A DNA stretch of 38,784 bases from an uncultured Bacilli bacterium (lineage in GTDB: Bacteria > Bacillota_I > Bacilli_A > RF39 > UBA660): positions 1 through 38,784 of the forward strand of contig CAJTKV010000017.1 of assembly GCA_910577075.1 (NCBI GenBank), read 5' to 3'. Shown in pieces: positions 1 to 7,607 of this stretch. The notes under the pieces are model-generated. The model searched no databases and was not told the origin of the DNA. It saw only the letters and a list, made by a program, of their open reading frames with translations. The position numbers were made by a program, and so were the translations under genes. Position 1 is the stretch's first letter, and every line of letters begins with the position of its first letter.

Positions 1-20
1 TACTCATATGTCTTTTTCAA

Positions 21-35
21 TGCAACTTTGTTGCA
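21..35. repeat. Short inverted repeat near the left edge
   Basis: TGCAAC, a three-base TTT centre, then GTTGCA form a perfect 6-bp inverted repeat. It lies 33 bp upstream of the -35 element of the XRE regulator gene, so it could be an operator, or part of a hairpin belonging to a gene left of the window. No T-run follows it on either strand, so a terminator is not supported. Bases 1-67 otherwise show no coding signal. Confidence 0.35.
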
Positions 36-67
36 CTTCACATTTAAATTAACAAGTAAAGTAAATC

Positions 68-96
68 TTGGGATTTGCTTTTTTCTTTGATATAAT
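68..96 (+). promoter_or_regulatory. Sigma-A-type promoter for the XRE regulator
   Basis: TTGGGA at 68-73 and a perfect TATAAT at 91-96 are separated by 17 nt. Transcription would start near 103, leaving a leader of about 16 nt before the chosen ATG at 119. Confidence 0.6.
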
Positions 97-118
97 ATTG
101 ATGAAAGGAAAAGTTGAT

Positions 119-817
119 ATGGATTCGGAAAAGATTGGCAAGTTAATTAAAGATATTCGAACAAAGAACAATTTGAGTCAACAAAAGTTTGCTGATCGCT
201 ATGGCGTTACATATCAGGCTGTTTCTAAATGGGAAAATGGGAAGAATATTCCCGATATAGCAATATTAAAAGAAATTTGTAACGATTATAATATTGATTT
301 AGCAAGTTTACTTGATGAAAAGGAAACAGTGACAAAGAAACCACAAAAGAAATTATTTTTTGTGTCTTTTCTAGTTTGTGGGTTAATAATAATTTTATTA
401 TTAGGAGTTTACCTAAAGAAAAATAATGATTTTAATTTTAAGACTTTATCTCCCAATTGCAGTAATTTTAATTTATATGGAAGTATAGCTTATAATGATT
501 TGAAGTCTTCTATTCATATATCCAATATAACTTATTGTGGAGGTAATGACGAGAAGGAATATAAAAAGATAACTTGTGTTCTATATGAGAGCGATGATAA
601 AACGAAGACAGTTATAAGTGAGAATAGTTATTTTGATGATAATAGAACAAAGAAATTAGATCAGTTTTTAAAAGATGTTGATTTTGTCGTCGATAATTAT
701 AAAAATAAGTGTAAAATTTATAAAGAGAATAGTTTGTATTTAGAAATAGAGGCTGTAGATTTAGAGGATAATATAACAGCTTATCATATACCTTTAAAAT
801 TAGATGATAATTGTTAA
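119..817 (+). CDS. Membrane-anchored XRE-family helix-turn-helix regulator
   Basis: Predicted 232-aa DNA-binding regulator tethered to the membrane. Residues 5-62 form a typical Cro/C1 HTH domain (IGKLIKDIRTKNNLSQQ, then the recognition-helix signature TYQAVSKWENG). A single transmembrane segment at about 79-98 is followed by roughly 130 residues likely outside the cell, with several cysteines and no recognised domain. I chose the ATG at 119 because it starts exactly at the HTH domain and has an AAAGG ribosome site; the in-frame ATG at 68 lies inside the promoter. It is monocistronic, with its own promoter at 68-96. The layout suggests a one-component sensor that passes an extracellular signal to DNA; ligand and targets are unknown. 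Confidence 0.8.
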   Translation: MDSEKIGKLIKDIRTKNNLSQQKFADRYGVTYQAVSKWENGKNIPDIAILKEICNDYNIDLASLLDEKETVTKKPQKKLFFVSFLVCGLIIILLLGVYLKKNNDFNFKTLSPNCSNFNLYGSIAYNDLKSSIHISNITYCGGNDEKEYKKITCVLYESDDKTKTVISENSYFDDNRTKKLDQFLKDVDFVVDNYKNKCKIYKENSLYLEIEAVDLEDNITAYHIPLKLDDNC

Positions 818-911
818 ATGATATCTCAACTTATAGTTTAGAGAATTCAACTTAGATTTTATTGTAATAGTAATTTATGTTGGGTAAAATAAATGAAAAA
901 GGAGAGATATT

Positions 912-1646
912 ATGGAAAAAAAGAGAACAATCGCCATTATTTTAGGAGGTTTACTTATCGTCTTAGCAGCTATTTCGTTTGCAATTTTAAATAAAAAGAA
1001 TGATGAGGAGACGGATGCTAAACGTTTTAAAAAGGAATATGAAGTACTTAATGGCACGATAAGAGAAAGTGATGGAGCAAAGTATAACGATGTTACAGTT
1101 GATGAGGATAATCCCTTTATTTATATCGATGCAAAAGAGGCAATTGATGTCATAGATAATAAAAATGCGATTATATATGTTGGTGCTGCTTGGTGTCCTT
1201 GGTGTCGAAATGCTATTCCTGTATTAGTAGATGTAGCTAAGAAAAATAATATAAAGGAAATATATTATTTAAATTTAGATGAGGAAAAATCTGTTTGGGA
1301 AGTTGAAGATGGCAAAGCAGTAAAGAAGATAAAAGGAACGGATAATTATTATAAATTATTAGAAAAGCTAAAAGATAATTTGCGCGATTATACTTTAAAA
1401 GATGATGATGGAAAAGTCTTAGATACTGGAGAAAAGAGAATTTATATGCCTTATGTTATTGGAGTTAAGAGAGGTACTGTCGTTTCAGAACATACAGGTA
1501 CAGTGGATTTGGATGATTCTCAGACAAAATATGATTATCTAACAAAGGATCAAGAAAAAGAATTATATGATAACTATCAAAAAATATTTGATGAAGTGTA
1601 TCAAAATACCGGTGGATCTTGTAATAAAGATGGAGAATGCGAATAA
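912..1646 (+). CDS. Membrane-anchored thioredoxin-like protein (CPWC)
   Basis: 244-aa protein with an N-terminal signal anchor (about 5-26) and an extracytoplasmic thioredoxin-like domain. The redox motif is C95-P96-W97-C98 in the context GAAWCPWCRNAIP, as in thioredoxin-fold bacteriocin-accessory-type proteins; the fold's later cis-proline is plausibly in YMPYVIG. A large insert of acidic and lysine-rich residues separates the motif from the C-terminal strands, and the C-terminus carries two further cysteines. GGAGAG lies 7 nt before the ATG. A bidirectional terminator at 1694-1731 follows. The likely role is thiol-disulfide exchange at the cell surface; substrate and electron donor are unknown. 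Confidence 0.75.
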   Translation: MEKKRTIAIILGGLLIVLAAISFAILNKKNDEETDAKRFKKEYEVLNGTIRESDGAKYNDVTVDEDNPFIYIDAKEAIDVIDNKNAIIYVGAAWCPWCRNAIPVLVDVAKKNNIKEIYYLNLDEEKSVWEVEDGKAVKKIKGTDNYYKLLEKLKDNLRDYTLKDDDGKVLDTGEKRIYMPYVIGVKRGTVVSEHTGTVDLDDSQTKYDYLTKDQEKELYDNYQKIFDEVYQNTGGSCNKDGECE

Positions 1647-1693
1647 TTATTGATAAATAATAATTAAACAATGCAAAAAGATATATTTTTCAT

Positions 1694-1731
1694 AAAAAGA
1701 CATCTTACGTCAATTAGTAAGATGTCTTTTT
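1694..1731. terminator. Bidirectional rho-independent terminator
   Basis: A 15-bp perfect stem (AAAAAGACATCTTAC at 1694-1708 with its complement at 1717-1731) encloses an 8-nt loop. A-run and T-run flank it, so it serves the + gene ending at 1646 and the - gene ending at 1749. Confidence 0.9.
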
Positions 1732-1748
1732 ATATTGTCCAAAAAGGC

Positions 1749-2054
1749 TTATTTGTATGAACGAGTAGTTTTAGATTTGTTATAACTTGTTAATCCGCTT
1801 ACTTGATATAAAGAACGGAAACCATTATAGGCACGAATTTTTTCGTGACGATGTCCATACTTAGATAGTTCATAGCCATTTTCTAAATCTAATATATATG
1901 GAACTATTTCACTTTCTTCATCTAAATTGAACTGTGTTAAAAATTCGCTTATTGGTTCCCCTGTTAAGGCGTAATTCCTAAGCAAAAGTAAATATAACTT
2001 ATATTCCTCTTTTGCTACTTCAATATTTTTTAATGTCTTTTCTCTAGTATTCAT
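1749..2054 (-). CDS. Small hypothetical protein, 101 aa
   Basis: Charged, soluble protein with no transmembrane segment and no family that I recognise. The first half is helical (EVAKEEYKLYLLLLRNYAL); the middle is acidic; the C-terminus is basic and Ser/Thr/Lys rich. It is supported as a gene by a strong ribosome site (AAGGGGGAT) 7-10 nt before its ATG, a TATAAT on the minus strand at 2081-2086, and the bidirectional terminator directly after its stop. It is convergent with the thioredoxin-like gene and divergent from the sigma-factor operon. Function unknown. Confidence 0.65.
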   Translation of the reverse strand: MNTREKTLKNIEVAKEEYKLYLLLLRNYALTGEPISEFLTQFNLDEESEIVPYILDLENGYELSKYGHRHEKIRAYNGFRSLYQVSGLTSYNKSKTTRSYK

Positions 2055-2204
2055 AATATCCCCCTTAATAAGTGTTTTTTATTATATCACAAAATAGTAA
2101 AAATATATAAAAATAATGATATAATAGAAAACATTAAATTTTATGCAACTTTTTTAATAGGTGAGTTGTTTATATAGTGAAGATAGCAATAGGAGTTTAT
2201 GACA

Positions 2205-2672
2205 ATGAATGATTTATTTATGGAGATATTTGATAAATATCAATGCGATGTTTATCGGTTAATTTATAGTTATACCTTGAATGTTCAAGATACTGAAGAT
2301 ATCTTACAAAGGACATTTATTAAATTATACAGAAATATAGATAAATTCAATTCTTCTGATGAAAATGTAAAAAAGTGGCTCTTTAGAGTCGCGATAAATG
2401 ATAGTAAGAATATGCTTAAGTCGATGTGGCGGATGAAGAAAGTTAATTTAGAGGATTATGACAATATTGCCAGTGTTGATAAGGATAAGAATAATCTTTT
2501 AAAATCGTTAAATTATGTGGGGATAAAATATCGTGTACCCTTGTATCTTTATTATTTTGAGGGATATAACATTAAAGAAATAGCTGAATTGATGAATTTA
2601 AGTGAATCGGGAATAAAATCTAGACTTAAAAGAGGAAAAGAAAAATTGAAAAAGGAAATGGAGGAAGAATAA
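2205..2672 (+). CDS. ECF-type RNA polymerase sigma factor
   Basis: About 155 aa, the usual size for an ECF sigma factor with only regions 2 and 4. Region 2 (about 5-75) includes the typical DTEDILQRTFIKLYRNIDKF stretch, followed by KKWLFRVAIND; region 4 (about 100-150) has the HTH GYNIKEIAELMNLSESGIKSR. I prefer ATG 2205 over ATG 2199 because the AGGAG site is only 3 nt from the latter. The next gene starts one base after its stop and looks like its membrane anti-sigma partner. A sigma-A -10 (TATAAT 2120-2125) lies upstream, and GCAACTTTTTT at 2145-2155 resembles an ECF -35 AAC motif, so autoregulation is possible but unproven. Confidence 0.85.
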   Translation: MNDLFMEIFDKYQCDVYRLIYSYTLNVQDTEDILQRTFIKLYRNIDKFNSSDENVKKWLFRVAINDSKNMLKSMWRMKKVNLEDYDNIASVDKDKNNLLKSLNYVGIKYRVPLYLYYFEGYNIKEIAELMNLSESGIKSRLKRGKEKLKKEMEEE

Positions 2673-2673
2673 T

Positions 2674-3504
2674 ATGAAAGATTTGAAAAAATCCTATAAA
2701 AAAGAGTTTGAAAAGATATGTCCATCAGAAGAACAAAAACAGAAAATGTTAAACAATATAACTAAACATAGCAATTATAATGTTCATATGCATTTTGCTA
2801 TTCTCATTTGTTCAGTGGTTATTTTTTGTATCTTCGGCATTACTAATGCTTATGATATAGGAAAGAGCTTTAATTCATTAATTGTTAATTACAAAGAAAA
2901 GAAAGATGAAGATGGAAATAAATATTCTGAACTAGTGACAACTTATGATGGGGTATTAGAGGTCGACTATGATGCTAATATAGTGGCAAGAGAAAATTGG
3001 GTAGAATCTTTTGAAAAGGGCTTAAAGACATTTTATTCAAATTATGATTTGGAGCAAATATTAGGTGTCAAATTTTTAAGAAATAAATATATGGAACCTG
3101 GATATGAAGTTAATACTTTGAGAAAAAATGAAGATGAGAAAATCGCCTATATGGAACTTTATGAAGTATATGAAAAGTTTAATGATAATTATGAGTATGT
3201 GGAAGATAAAAAACTTTTAGAAAGTGTGGAATTAACTGCTCAATTTAAAACAAAGTATTATAAAGAAAATAATGACTTTGACTTAAAGGTGAGAAATTAT
3301 TATAGTGTTAAAAATTATTATATCAAGAATTTAGATACTACTGCACTGCTTGTGAGATTAAATGAAAGAGGCAATCATTATTTAGTTATATTTGCTCATA
3401 ACAATATTAGATATAGTTTCTATTATGATAATTATAATTTATCGATGGACGAAAACAATACATTAGATAGAATTCATGAAATTTTGGATTCTTTCTACTA
3501 CTAA
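2674..3504 (+). CDS. One-pass membrane protein, probable anti-sigma factor
   Basis: 276-aa protein with a 39-residue basic cytoplasmic N-terminus, a single transmembrane segment at about 40-60, and an extracytoplasmic domain of about 215 aa rich in Asp, Glu, Lys and Tyr. It begins one base after the ECF sigma-factor stop, the usual arrangement of a sigma/anti-sigma pair. The cytoplasmic part is short and lacks the His-x3-Cys-x2-Cys zinc anti-sigma motif, so the assignment rests on topology and gene order. I do not recognise the outer domain; it would be the sensing part if the assignment holds. Confidence 0.6.
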   Translation: MKDLKKSYKKEFEKICPSEEQKQKMLNNITKHSNYNVHMHFAILICSVVIFCIFGITNAYDIGKSFNSLIVNYKEKKDEDGNKYSELVTTYDGVLEVDYDANIVARENWVESFEKGLKTFYSNYDLEQILGVKFLRNKYMEPGYEVNTLRKNEDEKIAYMELYEVYEKFNDNYEYVEDKKLLESVELTAQFKTKYYKENNDFDLKVRNYYSVKNYYIKNLDTTALLVRLNERGNHYLVIFAHNNIRYSFYYDNYNLSMDENNTLDRIHEILDSFYY

Positions 3505-3535
3505 TTAATATGAAAGAGAGTAGAGTTTAAAATTT

Positions 3536-4567
3536 ATGAAAAAGTTGATAATGATTGTAACGACAATATTTCTAGGAATATTATTGTTGTTTAAATCGGA
3601 CAATATTAAAAAATTAGATAGTACGGAAGTTGATTCGGTAATTATCAATAATGAAATAATTAATGATAATTCATATATAGCAGTGGATAAAGAACAAAAT
3701 TTTAGAATTATTAGTGATGAGATAGAAAAAATATCTGGCTATTATCCAAATTTTTTTAGGACAATTATTCAAGCAGATATGAAGATTCCCATAGTGGGAA
3801 ATATGGTTCCTCAAGGTATTGCTTTGATGGATGAGTATGTGTTAATAAGTGCATACGATAGTGAAGAAAAGCATAATTCTTTAGTTTATGTTTTAGATGA
3901 CTATGGAAATATTATAAATGAAGTTAATCTTGGAAATAAATCTCATGTAGGAGGATTAGCCTATGATAAAAATAATAATCTCTTATGGATTCCCGACGAT
4001 AATGGAATTTTAAATGCCTATGTTGCCTCTGATTTCTTAGATAAAACGAAGGTTAAGTATAAATATAGATTTGTGAATGTTGGCGAAAATTTAAAAGACT
4101 TTATGGATGATGAAAAGAAGTTAATTGCCTTTGTAACTATGGATGATGAATATATTTATTTGGGAAATTTTTCCAAAGATAGTGAGAGTATTGTTAAAAA
4201 ATATAGAGTTATTAACAAGGGAGATAAGATAAAATTAAATTATGTTAATAGTTTTATGGTTCCAGCTAAAACACAGAGTATTACCTTTTTTAACAAGGGA
4301 TTAAAAAAATATATGATTACGAGTAATTCCTATCAAAGGAGAAAGAGTTCATATATTAAAGTTTTTGAATATAGTGAAATGCAAACTAGATATAATAAAG
4401 AATTAGCTAGCATAGAACTTCCACCAATGCTCGAACAAATTGCTGTATCTAACAATAGCGTTTATTCTATCTTTGAATCAAAGGCAAAGAAGTATAATAA
4501 CTGTCCAGAGAAAGTTGAGTTTATATGTGTTTTGGATATTTATAAAGTTTTAGAAAATATAAGCTAA
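3536..4567 (+). CDS. Exported protein, possibly beta-propeller-like
   Basis: 343 aa with a signal peptide or anchor at about 3-20 and no other membrane segment. The body has repeating beta-rich units such as SLVYVLDDYGNIINEVNLG followed by a GGLAYDKNNNLLWIPD strand pair, which resemble blades of a beta-propeller (NHL/WD-like surface protein); this is a pattern judgement only. It lies 31 nt downstream of the presumptive anti-sigma gene without a terminator, so it is probably the third gene of the sigma-factor operon and could be an envelope effector or a signal-binding partner. AAAGAGAG precedes the start. Confidence 0.55.
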   Translation: MKKLIMIVTTIFLGILLLFKSDNIKKLDSTEVDSVIINNEIINDNSYIAVDKEQNFRIISDEIEKISGYYPNFFRTIIQADMKIPIVGNMVPQGIALMDEYVLISAYDSEEKHNSLVYVLDDYGNIINEVNLGNKSHVGGLAYDKNNNLLWIPDDNGILNAYVASDFLDKTKVKYKYRFVNVGENLKDFMDDEKKLIAFVTMDDEYIYLGNFSKDSESIVKKYRVINKGDKIKLNYVNSFMVPAKTQSITFFNKGLKKYMITSNSYQRRKSSYIKVFEYSEMQTRYNKELASIELPPMLEQIAVSNNSVYSIFESKAKKYNNCPEKVEFICVLDIYKVLENIS

Positions 4568-4568
4568 T

Positions 4569-4597
4569 TTGACAATCATAGTTCTTAGTGTTATGAT
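4569..4597 (+). promoter_or_regulatory. Strong promoter of the thrS leader transcript
   Basis: TTGACA at 4569-4574, a 17-nt spacer, then TATGAT at 4592-4597. AATCATA and TATGATT (4574-4580 and 4592-4598) form an inverted repeat around the spacer and may be an operator. The transcript would start near 4604, 23 nt before a Thr-rich mini-ORF. Confidence 0.75.
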
Positions 4598-4626
4598 TTA
4601 ACTACTTTATGAAAAGGGAGATTATT

Positions 4627-4707
4627 ATGTTAAACAGACAAATAACGACAACGGAATATTTAACAATTAAATCAATGCGTTATATTGGTTGTTTTAGCAA
4701 TGTTTAA
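4627..4707 (+). CDS. Candidate thrS leader peptide, 26 codons, Thr-rich
   Basis: A 26-codon reading frame begins MLNRQITTTEYLTIK and ends CFSNV. Codons 7-9 are three consecutive threonine codons (ACG ACA ACG) and codon 13 is another ACA. It is preceded by AAAAGGGAG 6-7 nt before the ATG and by a near-consensus promoter, and is followed 27 nt later by an intrinsic terminator, all upstream of threonyl-tRNA synthetase. Thr codons in a short translated leader before a terminator are the logic of amino-acid attenuation; that this controls thrS is my inference. A stand-alone small peptide gene is the alternative. Confidence 0.45.
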   Translation: MLNRQITTTEYLTIKSMRYIGCFSNV

Positions 4708-4733
4708 ATCTTAATTAGTGAAATATAAGTTTT

Positions 4734-4764
4734 AAGTCTATTACATCCAGTAATAGGCTTTTTT
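4734..4764 (+). terminator. Terminator/attenuator inside the thrS leader
   Basis: An 11-bp stem (AAGTCTATTAC at 4734-4744 with GTAATAGGCTT at 4750-4760, one T-G pair) with loop ATCCA is followed by a T run to 4764. It ends the transcript from the 4569 promoter unless read through toward thrS. Confidence 0.85.
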
Positions 4765-4808
4765 AATTTTTAAAATATAAATAAATGATATAATTTAATT
4801 AATAAACT

Positions 4809-4849
4809 AAAGGGGTGATGCCGATGACGGATGAGACGATTACCCTTTT
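4809..4849 (+). promoter_or_regulatory. Hairpin and second mini-ORF just before thrS
   Basis: AAAGGGGTGAT (4809-4819) pairs over 11 bp, with three G-T pairs, with ATTACCCTTTT (4839-4849), enclosing a 19-nt loop. The 5' arm contains a good Shine-Dalgarno (AGGGG) and the ATG of a 13-codon frame (4818-4859) reading MPMTDETITLFIK, with three Thr codons. The hairpin would hide that ribosome site. A TATAAT at 4789-4794 (no clear -35) could start a second transcript between the terminator and this element. The whole gene-free stretch 4568-4880 is thus filled by leader elements. No T-box stem I or specifier loop is visible. Confidence 0.5.
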
Positions 4850-4880
4850 CATAAAGTAAATATAAGAAAGAAGGAATATT

Positions 4881-6413
4881 ATGAATAAAGAAGGAAGTAA
4901 GATATTAAAAGAAATTATAAATGAAGAATATGGTAAATTGGATTATGAAAATATCGTTATAAATGAAGATGAATTCTATTTAGAATTTAAGTCAGAAAAG
5001 AGAGTTTCAGAGAAGGACTTTTCCTATTTAGAAAGAAAAGTTAATGAAAGAAATAACAAGATATTTTTGAAGTTATTAAGAATAAGTGGGGTATATTATC
5101 AGGGAAATAAAAATAATGAGATGATTACTCGACTTGTTGGAAAGTGTTTTGCATCGGAAGATGAGTTATCAAAATATTTAGATATGGTAAGTGAATTATT
5201 GGAAAATGATCACCGCAAAATTGGGGCAGATTTAGATTTGTTTTGTTTTTCCGATCGCGTTGGAGCAGGATTACCTTTATATACTCCAAGAGGAACAATA
5301 ATTAAGGATGAATTACAAAAAGAAATAGAAAAGGTATGTCGCAAGTATGGCTTTAGGAAGGTCTCTTGTCCATCACTTTCCGATATTCAACTCTTTGAAA
5401 CTTCCGGACATGCTGCTAAATTTAATGATGAGTTATTTAGGGTATCTTCACCTAAGGGACATGCCTATGCATTAAAGCCTGTACAATGTCCACATCATAC
5501 TCAAATATATGCATCTAGACTTAGAAGTTATAAGGATTTACCAATTAGATATATGGAATCTGATAAACAATATCGTGCTGAATTACAAGGCGCCGTTGGG
5601 GGATTATCAAGAGTGTATGCGATAACTGTTGAAGATGGACATTCATTTTGTCGCATTGATCAAGTTAAAGAAGAAATTATTAATATGTGTAATTTAATTA
5701 GAGATTTCTATTCGCGTATGGGATTATGGGATGGTGTTTCTGTCTCGCTTTCAGTAAGAGATTATGAACACCCAGAAAAGTATATTGGTTCAAAAGAGGA
5801 TTGGGATTATTGTGAAGAGTTGCTTAGTGATGTAGCAAATGAACTTAATTTGCATGCTAAAAGATGTGAAGGTGAAGCAGCTTTATATGGACCAAAGATT
5901 GATTTTATGTTTAAGGATGCGTTGGGCAGAGAAATACAAATACCTACTGTGCAATTAGACTTTCAAACTCCAAAGAGATTCGAACTTTTCTATATTGATG
6001 AAGAGGGAAACAAAAAGACTCCTGTTATGGTGCATCGTGCAGTTTTGGGTTCCTATGAGAGATTCTTAGTCTTATTACTTGAACAATTTAAAGGTGTTTT
6101 ACCAATTTGGTTAAGTCCGGTGCAAGTGAATATTTTACCAGTTAATGTCCATTATCATGATGAGTATTGTAAAGAAGTATTAGATAAACTTCTTTTAGAT
6201 GATATTAGATGTGAATATGATGATTCAAGTGATAGATTAAATAAGAAGATAAGAAAGAGCAATGTCATGAAAAATCCAATTACTGTAATAATTGGCGACA
6301 ATGAAAGAGATAATAGAAGTATAAGTTATCGAGTTTTAAATAGCGAAGAAACTATCAGTCTTCCTCTAGAGGAATTTATTGAATTTATAAAAGAAGAGAT
6401 TAAAAAGAGATAG
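4881..6413 (+). CDS. thrS: Threonyl-tRNA synthetase lacking the N-terminal TGS and editing domains
   Basis: Charges tRNA-Thr with threonine in the cytoplasm. At 510 aa it is about 130 residues shorter than standard bacterial ThrRS (about 640). The first 45 or so residues match no TGS or editing domain; similarity starts at the end of the N2 domain (LLRISGVYYQG, 65-75) and the linker DHRKIG. The class II core is intact: zinc ligands C203 (VQCPHH), H254 (EDGHSFC) and H385 (MVHRAVLGS), and motif 3 around 386-394. The C-terminal anticodon-binding domain (about 410-510) begins at WLSPVQV. Without the editing site the enzyme should not clear Ser-tRNA-Thr in cis. AAAGAAGG precedes ATG 4881. A terminator follows at 6446-6474. 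Confidence 0.93.
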   Translation: MNKEGSKILKEIINEEYGKLDYENIVINEDEFYLEFKSEKRVSEKDFSYLERKVNERNNKIFLKLLRISGVYYQGNKNNEMITRLVGKCFASEDELSKYLDMVSELLENDHRKIGADLDLFCFSDRVGAGLPLYTPRGTIIKDELQKEIEKVCRKYGFRKVSCPSLSDIQLFETSGHAAKFNDELFRVSSPKGHAYALKPVQCPHHTQIYASRLRSYKDLPIRYMESDKQYRAELQGAVGGLSRVYAITVEDGHSFCRIDQVKEEIINMCNLIRDFYSRMGLWDGVSVSLSVRDYEHPEKYIGSKEDWDYCEELLSDVANELNLHAKRCEGEAALYGPKIDFMFKDALGREIQIPTVQLDFQTPKRFELFYIDEEGNKKTPVMVHRAVLGSYERFLVLLLEQFKGVLPIWLSPVQVNILPVNVHYHDEYCKEVLDKLLLDDIRCEYDDSSDRLNKKIRKSNVMKNPITVIIGDNERDNRSISYRVLNSEETISLPLEEFIEFIKEEIKKR

Positions 6414-6445
6414 TGGATATTTAAAAATTGAATATAATGAAAGAG

Positions 6446-6474
6446 AAAATATCAGAAAAAGTCTGGTATTTTTT
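6446..6474 (+). terminator. Terminator of thrS
   Basis: AAAATATCAGA (6446-6456) pairs with TCTGGTATTTT (6462-6472) over 11 bp with one T-G pair, loop AAAAG, followed by T residues. Confidence 0.8.
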
Positions 6475-6544
6475 CGTGGTTATTAGTAATTTCGTATAGA
6501 TTTATAATGGGGGATTTGTTATACTTAGAAGAGAGGTGAAGGCT

Positions 6545-7597
6545 ATGGGTAAAGTATTAGATGTACAATGTCCTCATTGTTCTGCGCCAGTGCATTTCAG
6601 TGCAAAAATTGGCAAAATGCATTGTGAGTATTGTGGTTATGAATTTGATGCTAGTGAGATAAAACAAGAGACAACGGAAGAAGTAGTAGATACACAAGAG
6701 GTTGTAGAAGATGAAAGTGATGTAAATTACGTCAGATATAATTGTCCGGATTGTGGAGCAGAAATTATAACAGAAGAAAATACTGCAGCAACATTTTGCC
6801 TTTATTGTGGAAATACGTCAATTATTAGAAGTAGATTGGAAGGAAAATTTGCACCGAGCTTAATAATTCCCTTTAAAACAGAAAAAGAAAAAGCTATCGA
6901 GGCATTTAAGAATATTCGTAAGGGAAGGCCATTTGTTCCGGCTTCATTTAATAGCGAGGCCAATATTGAAAAGATAACAGGTTTATATATTCCCTTTTGG
7001 CTTTATGACATTACAGTTGATGGGAAAATGGATGGAACAGCAACAAAGGTAAAACATTGGACGACGGGCAATACCCATTATACAAAGACGGATTATTACA
7101 ATGTTGAAAGAGCAGGTAAGATGTACTTTAAAAGAGTACCTGTCGATGGATCCAAAAAATTCGATAATGATATTATGAATACAATTGAACCATTTGATTA
7201 CAAAGAATTAGTCAAGTATAATCACGCCTATTTATCAGGATTTTTAGCAGAAAAATATGATGTTGATTCAGAAGAGGCATTTGAAGATGCTAAGGCACGT
7301 GTCCTAGTAAGCGGAAAAGAAACGATAGATAAGAGTTTAAGTTATGCAACGGTAAATAGAAAGAATGAAGTAATAGAAGTGACAGATAAGCAAAATGAAT
7401 ATGTCTTGTTGCCAGTGTGGATGGTAAGTGTCAAATATAATAATGAGTTCTATATATTTGCTATGAATGGACAAACGGGAGAATTTGTTGGAAATATTCC
7501 TTTGGATAAGAAAAAGGTTTTCTTGTATACAGCTTTAGTATTCTTAGGAGTATTGATTATATTTTTAATAGGTTCTTTACTAATGTATTATGTATGA
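6545..7597 (+). CDS. TFIIB-type zinc-ribbon membrane protein
   Basis: 350-aa protein with two CxxC-x14-CxxC zinc ribbons (C9, C12, C27, C30; C67, C70, C85, C88), a central alpha/beta region that starts SLIIPFKTEKEKAIEAF, and one C-terminal transmembrane segment at about 326-348. Proteins of this layout are annotated in Firmicutes as TFIIB-type zinc-ribbon proteins; their role is not established, and some are mislabelled as PriA-like helicases, although no helicase motif is present. I start at ATG 6545 (AGAGGTGA 5-6 nt upstream) rather than the GTG at 6536. Its end overlaps the ribosome site of the following TPM gene, so the two are cotranscribed. Confidence 0.75.
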   Translation: MGKVLDVQCPHCSAPVHFSAKIGKMHCEYCGYEFDASEIKQETTEEVVDTQEVVEDESDVNYVRYNCPDCGAEIITEENTAATFCLYCGNTSIIRSRLEGKFAPSLIIPFKTEKEKAIEAFKNIRKGRPFVPASFNSEANIEKITGLYIPFWLYDITVDGKMDGTATKVKHWTTGNTHYTKTDYYNVERAGKMYFKRVPVDGSKKFDNDIMNTIEPFDYKELVKYNHAYLSGFLAEKYDVDSEEAFEDAKARVLVSGKETIDKSLSYATVNRKNEVIEVTDKQNEYVLLPVWMVSVKYNNEFYIFAMNGQTGEFVGNIPLDKKKVFLYTALVFLGVLIIFLIGSLLMYYV

Positions 7598-7607
7598 GGG
7601 TGGTAAA

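Noticed and set aside
4805..4849. T-box riboswitch before thrS
   Set aside because: GGGTGATGCCG resembles the T-box core GGGTGGNACCG at 9 of 11 positions, but the TGGN that pairs with the tRNA end reads TGAT, no stem I or specifier loop lies upstream, and a separate terminator ends at 4764. A strongly diverged T-box is not excluded.
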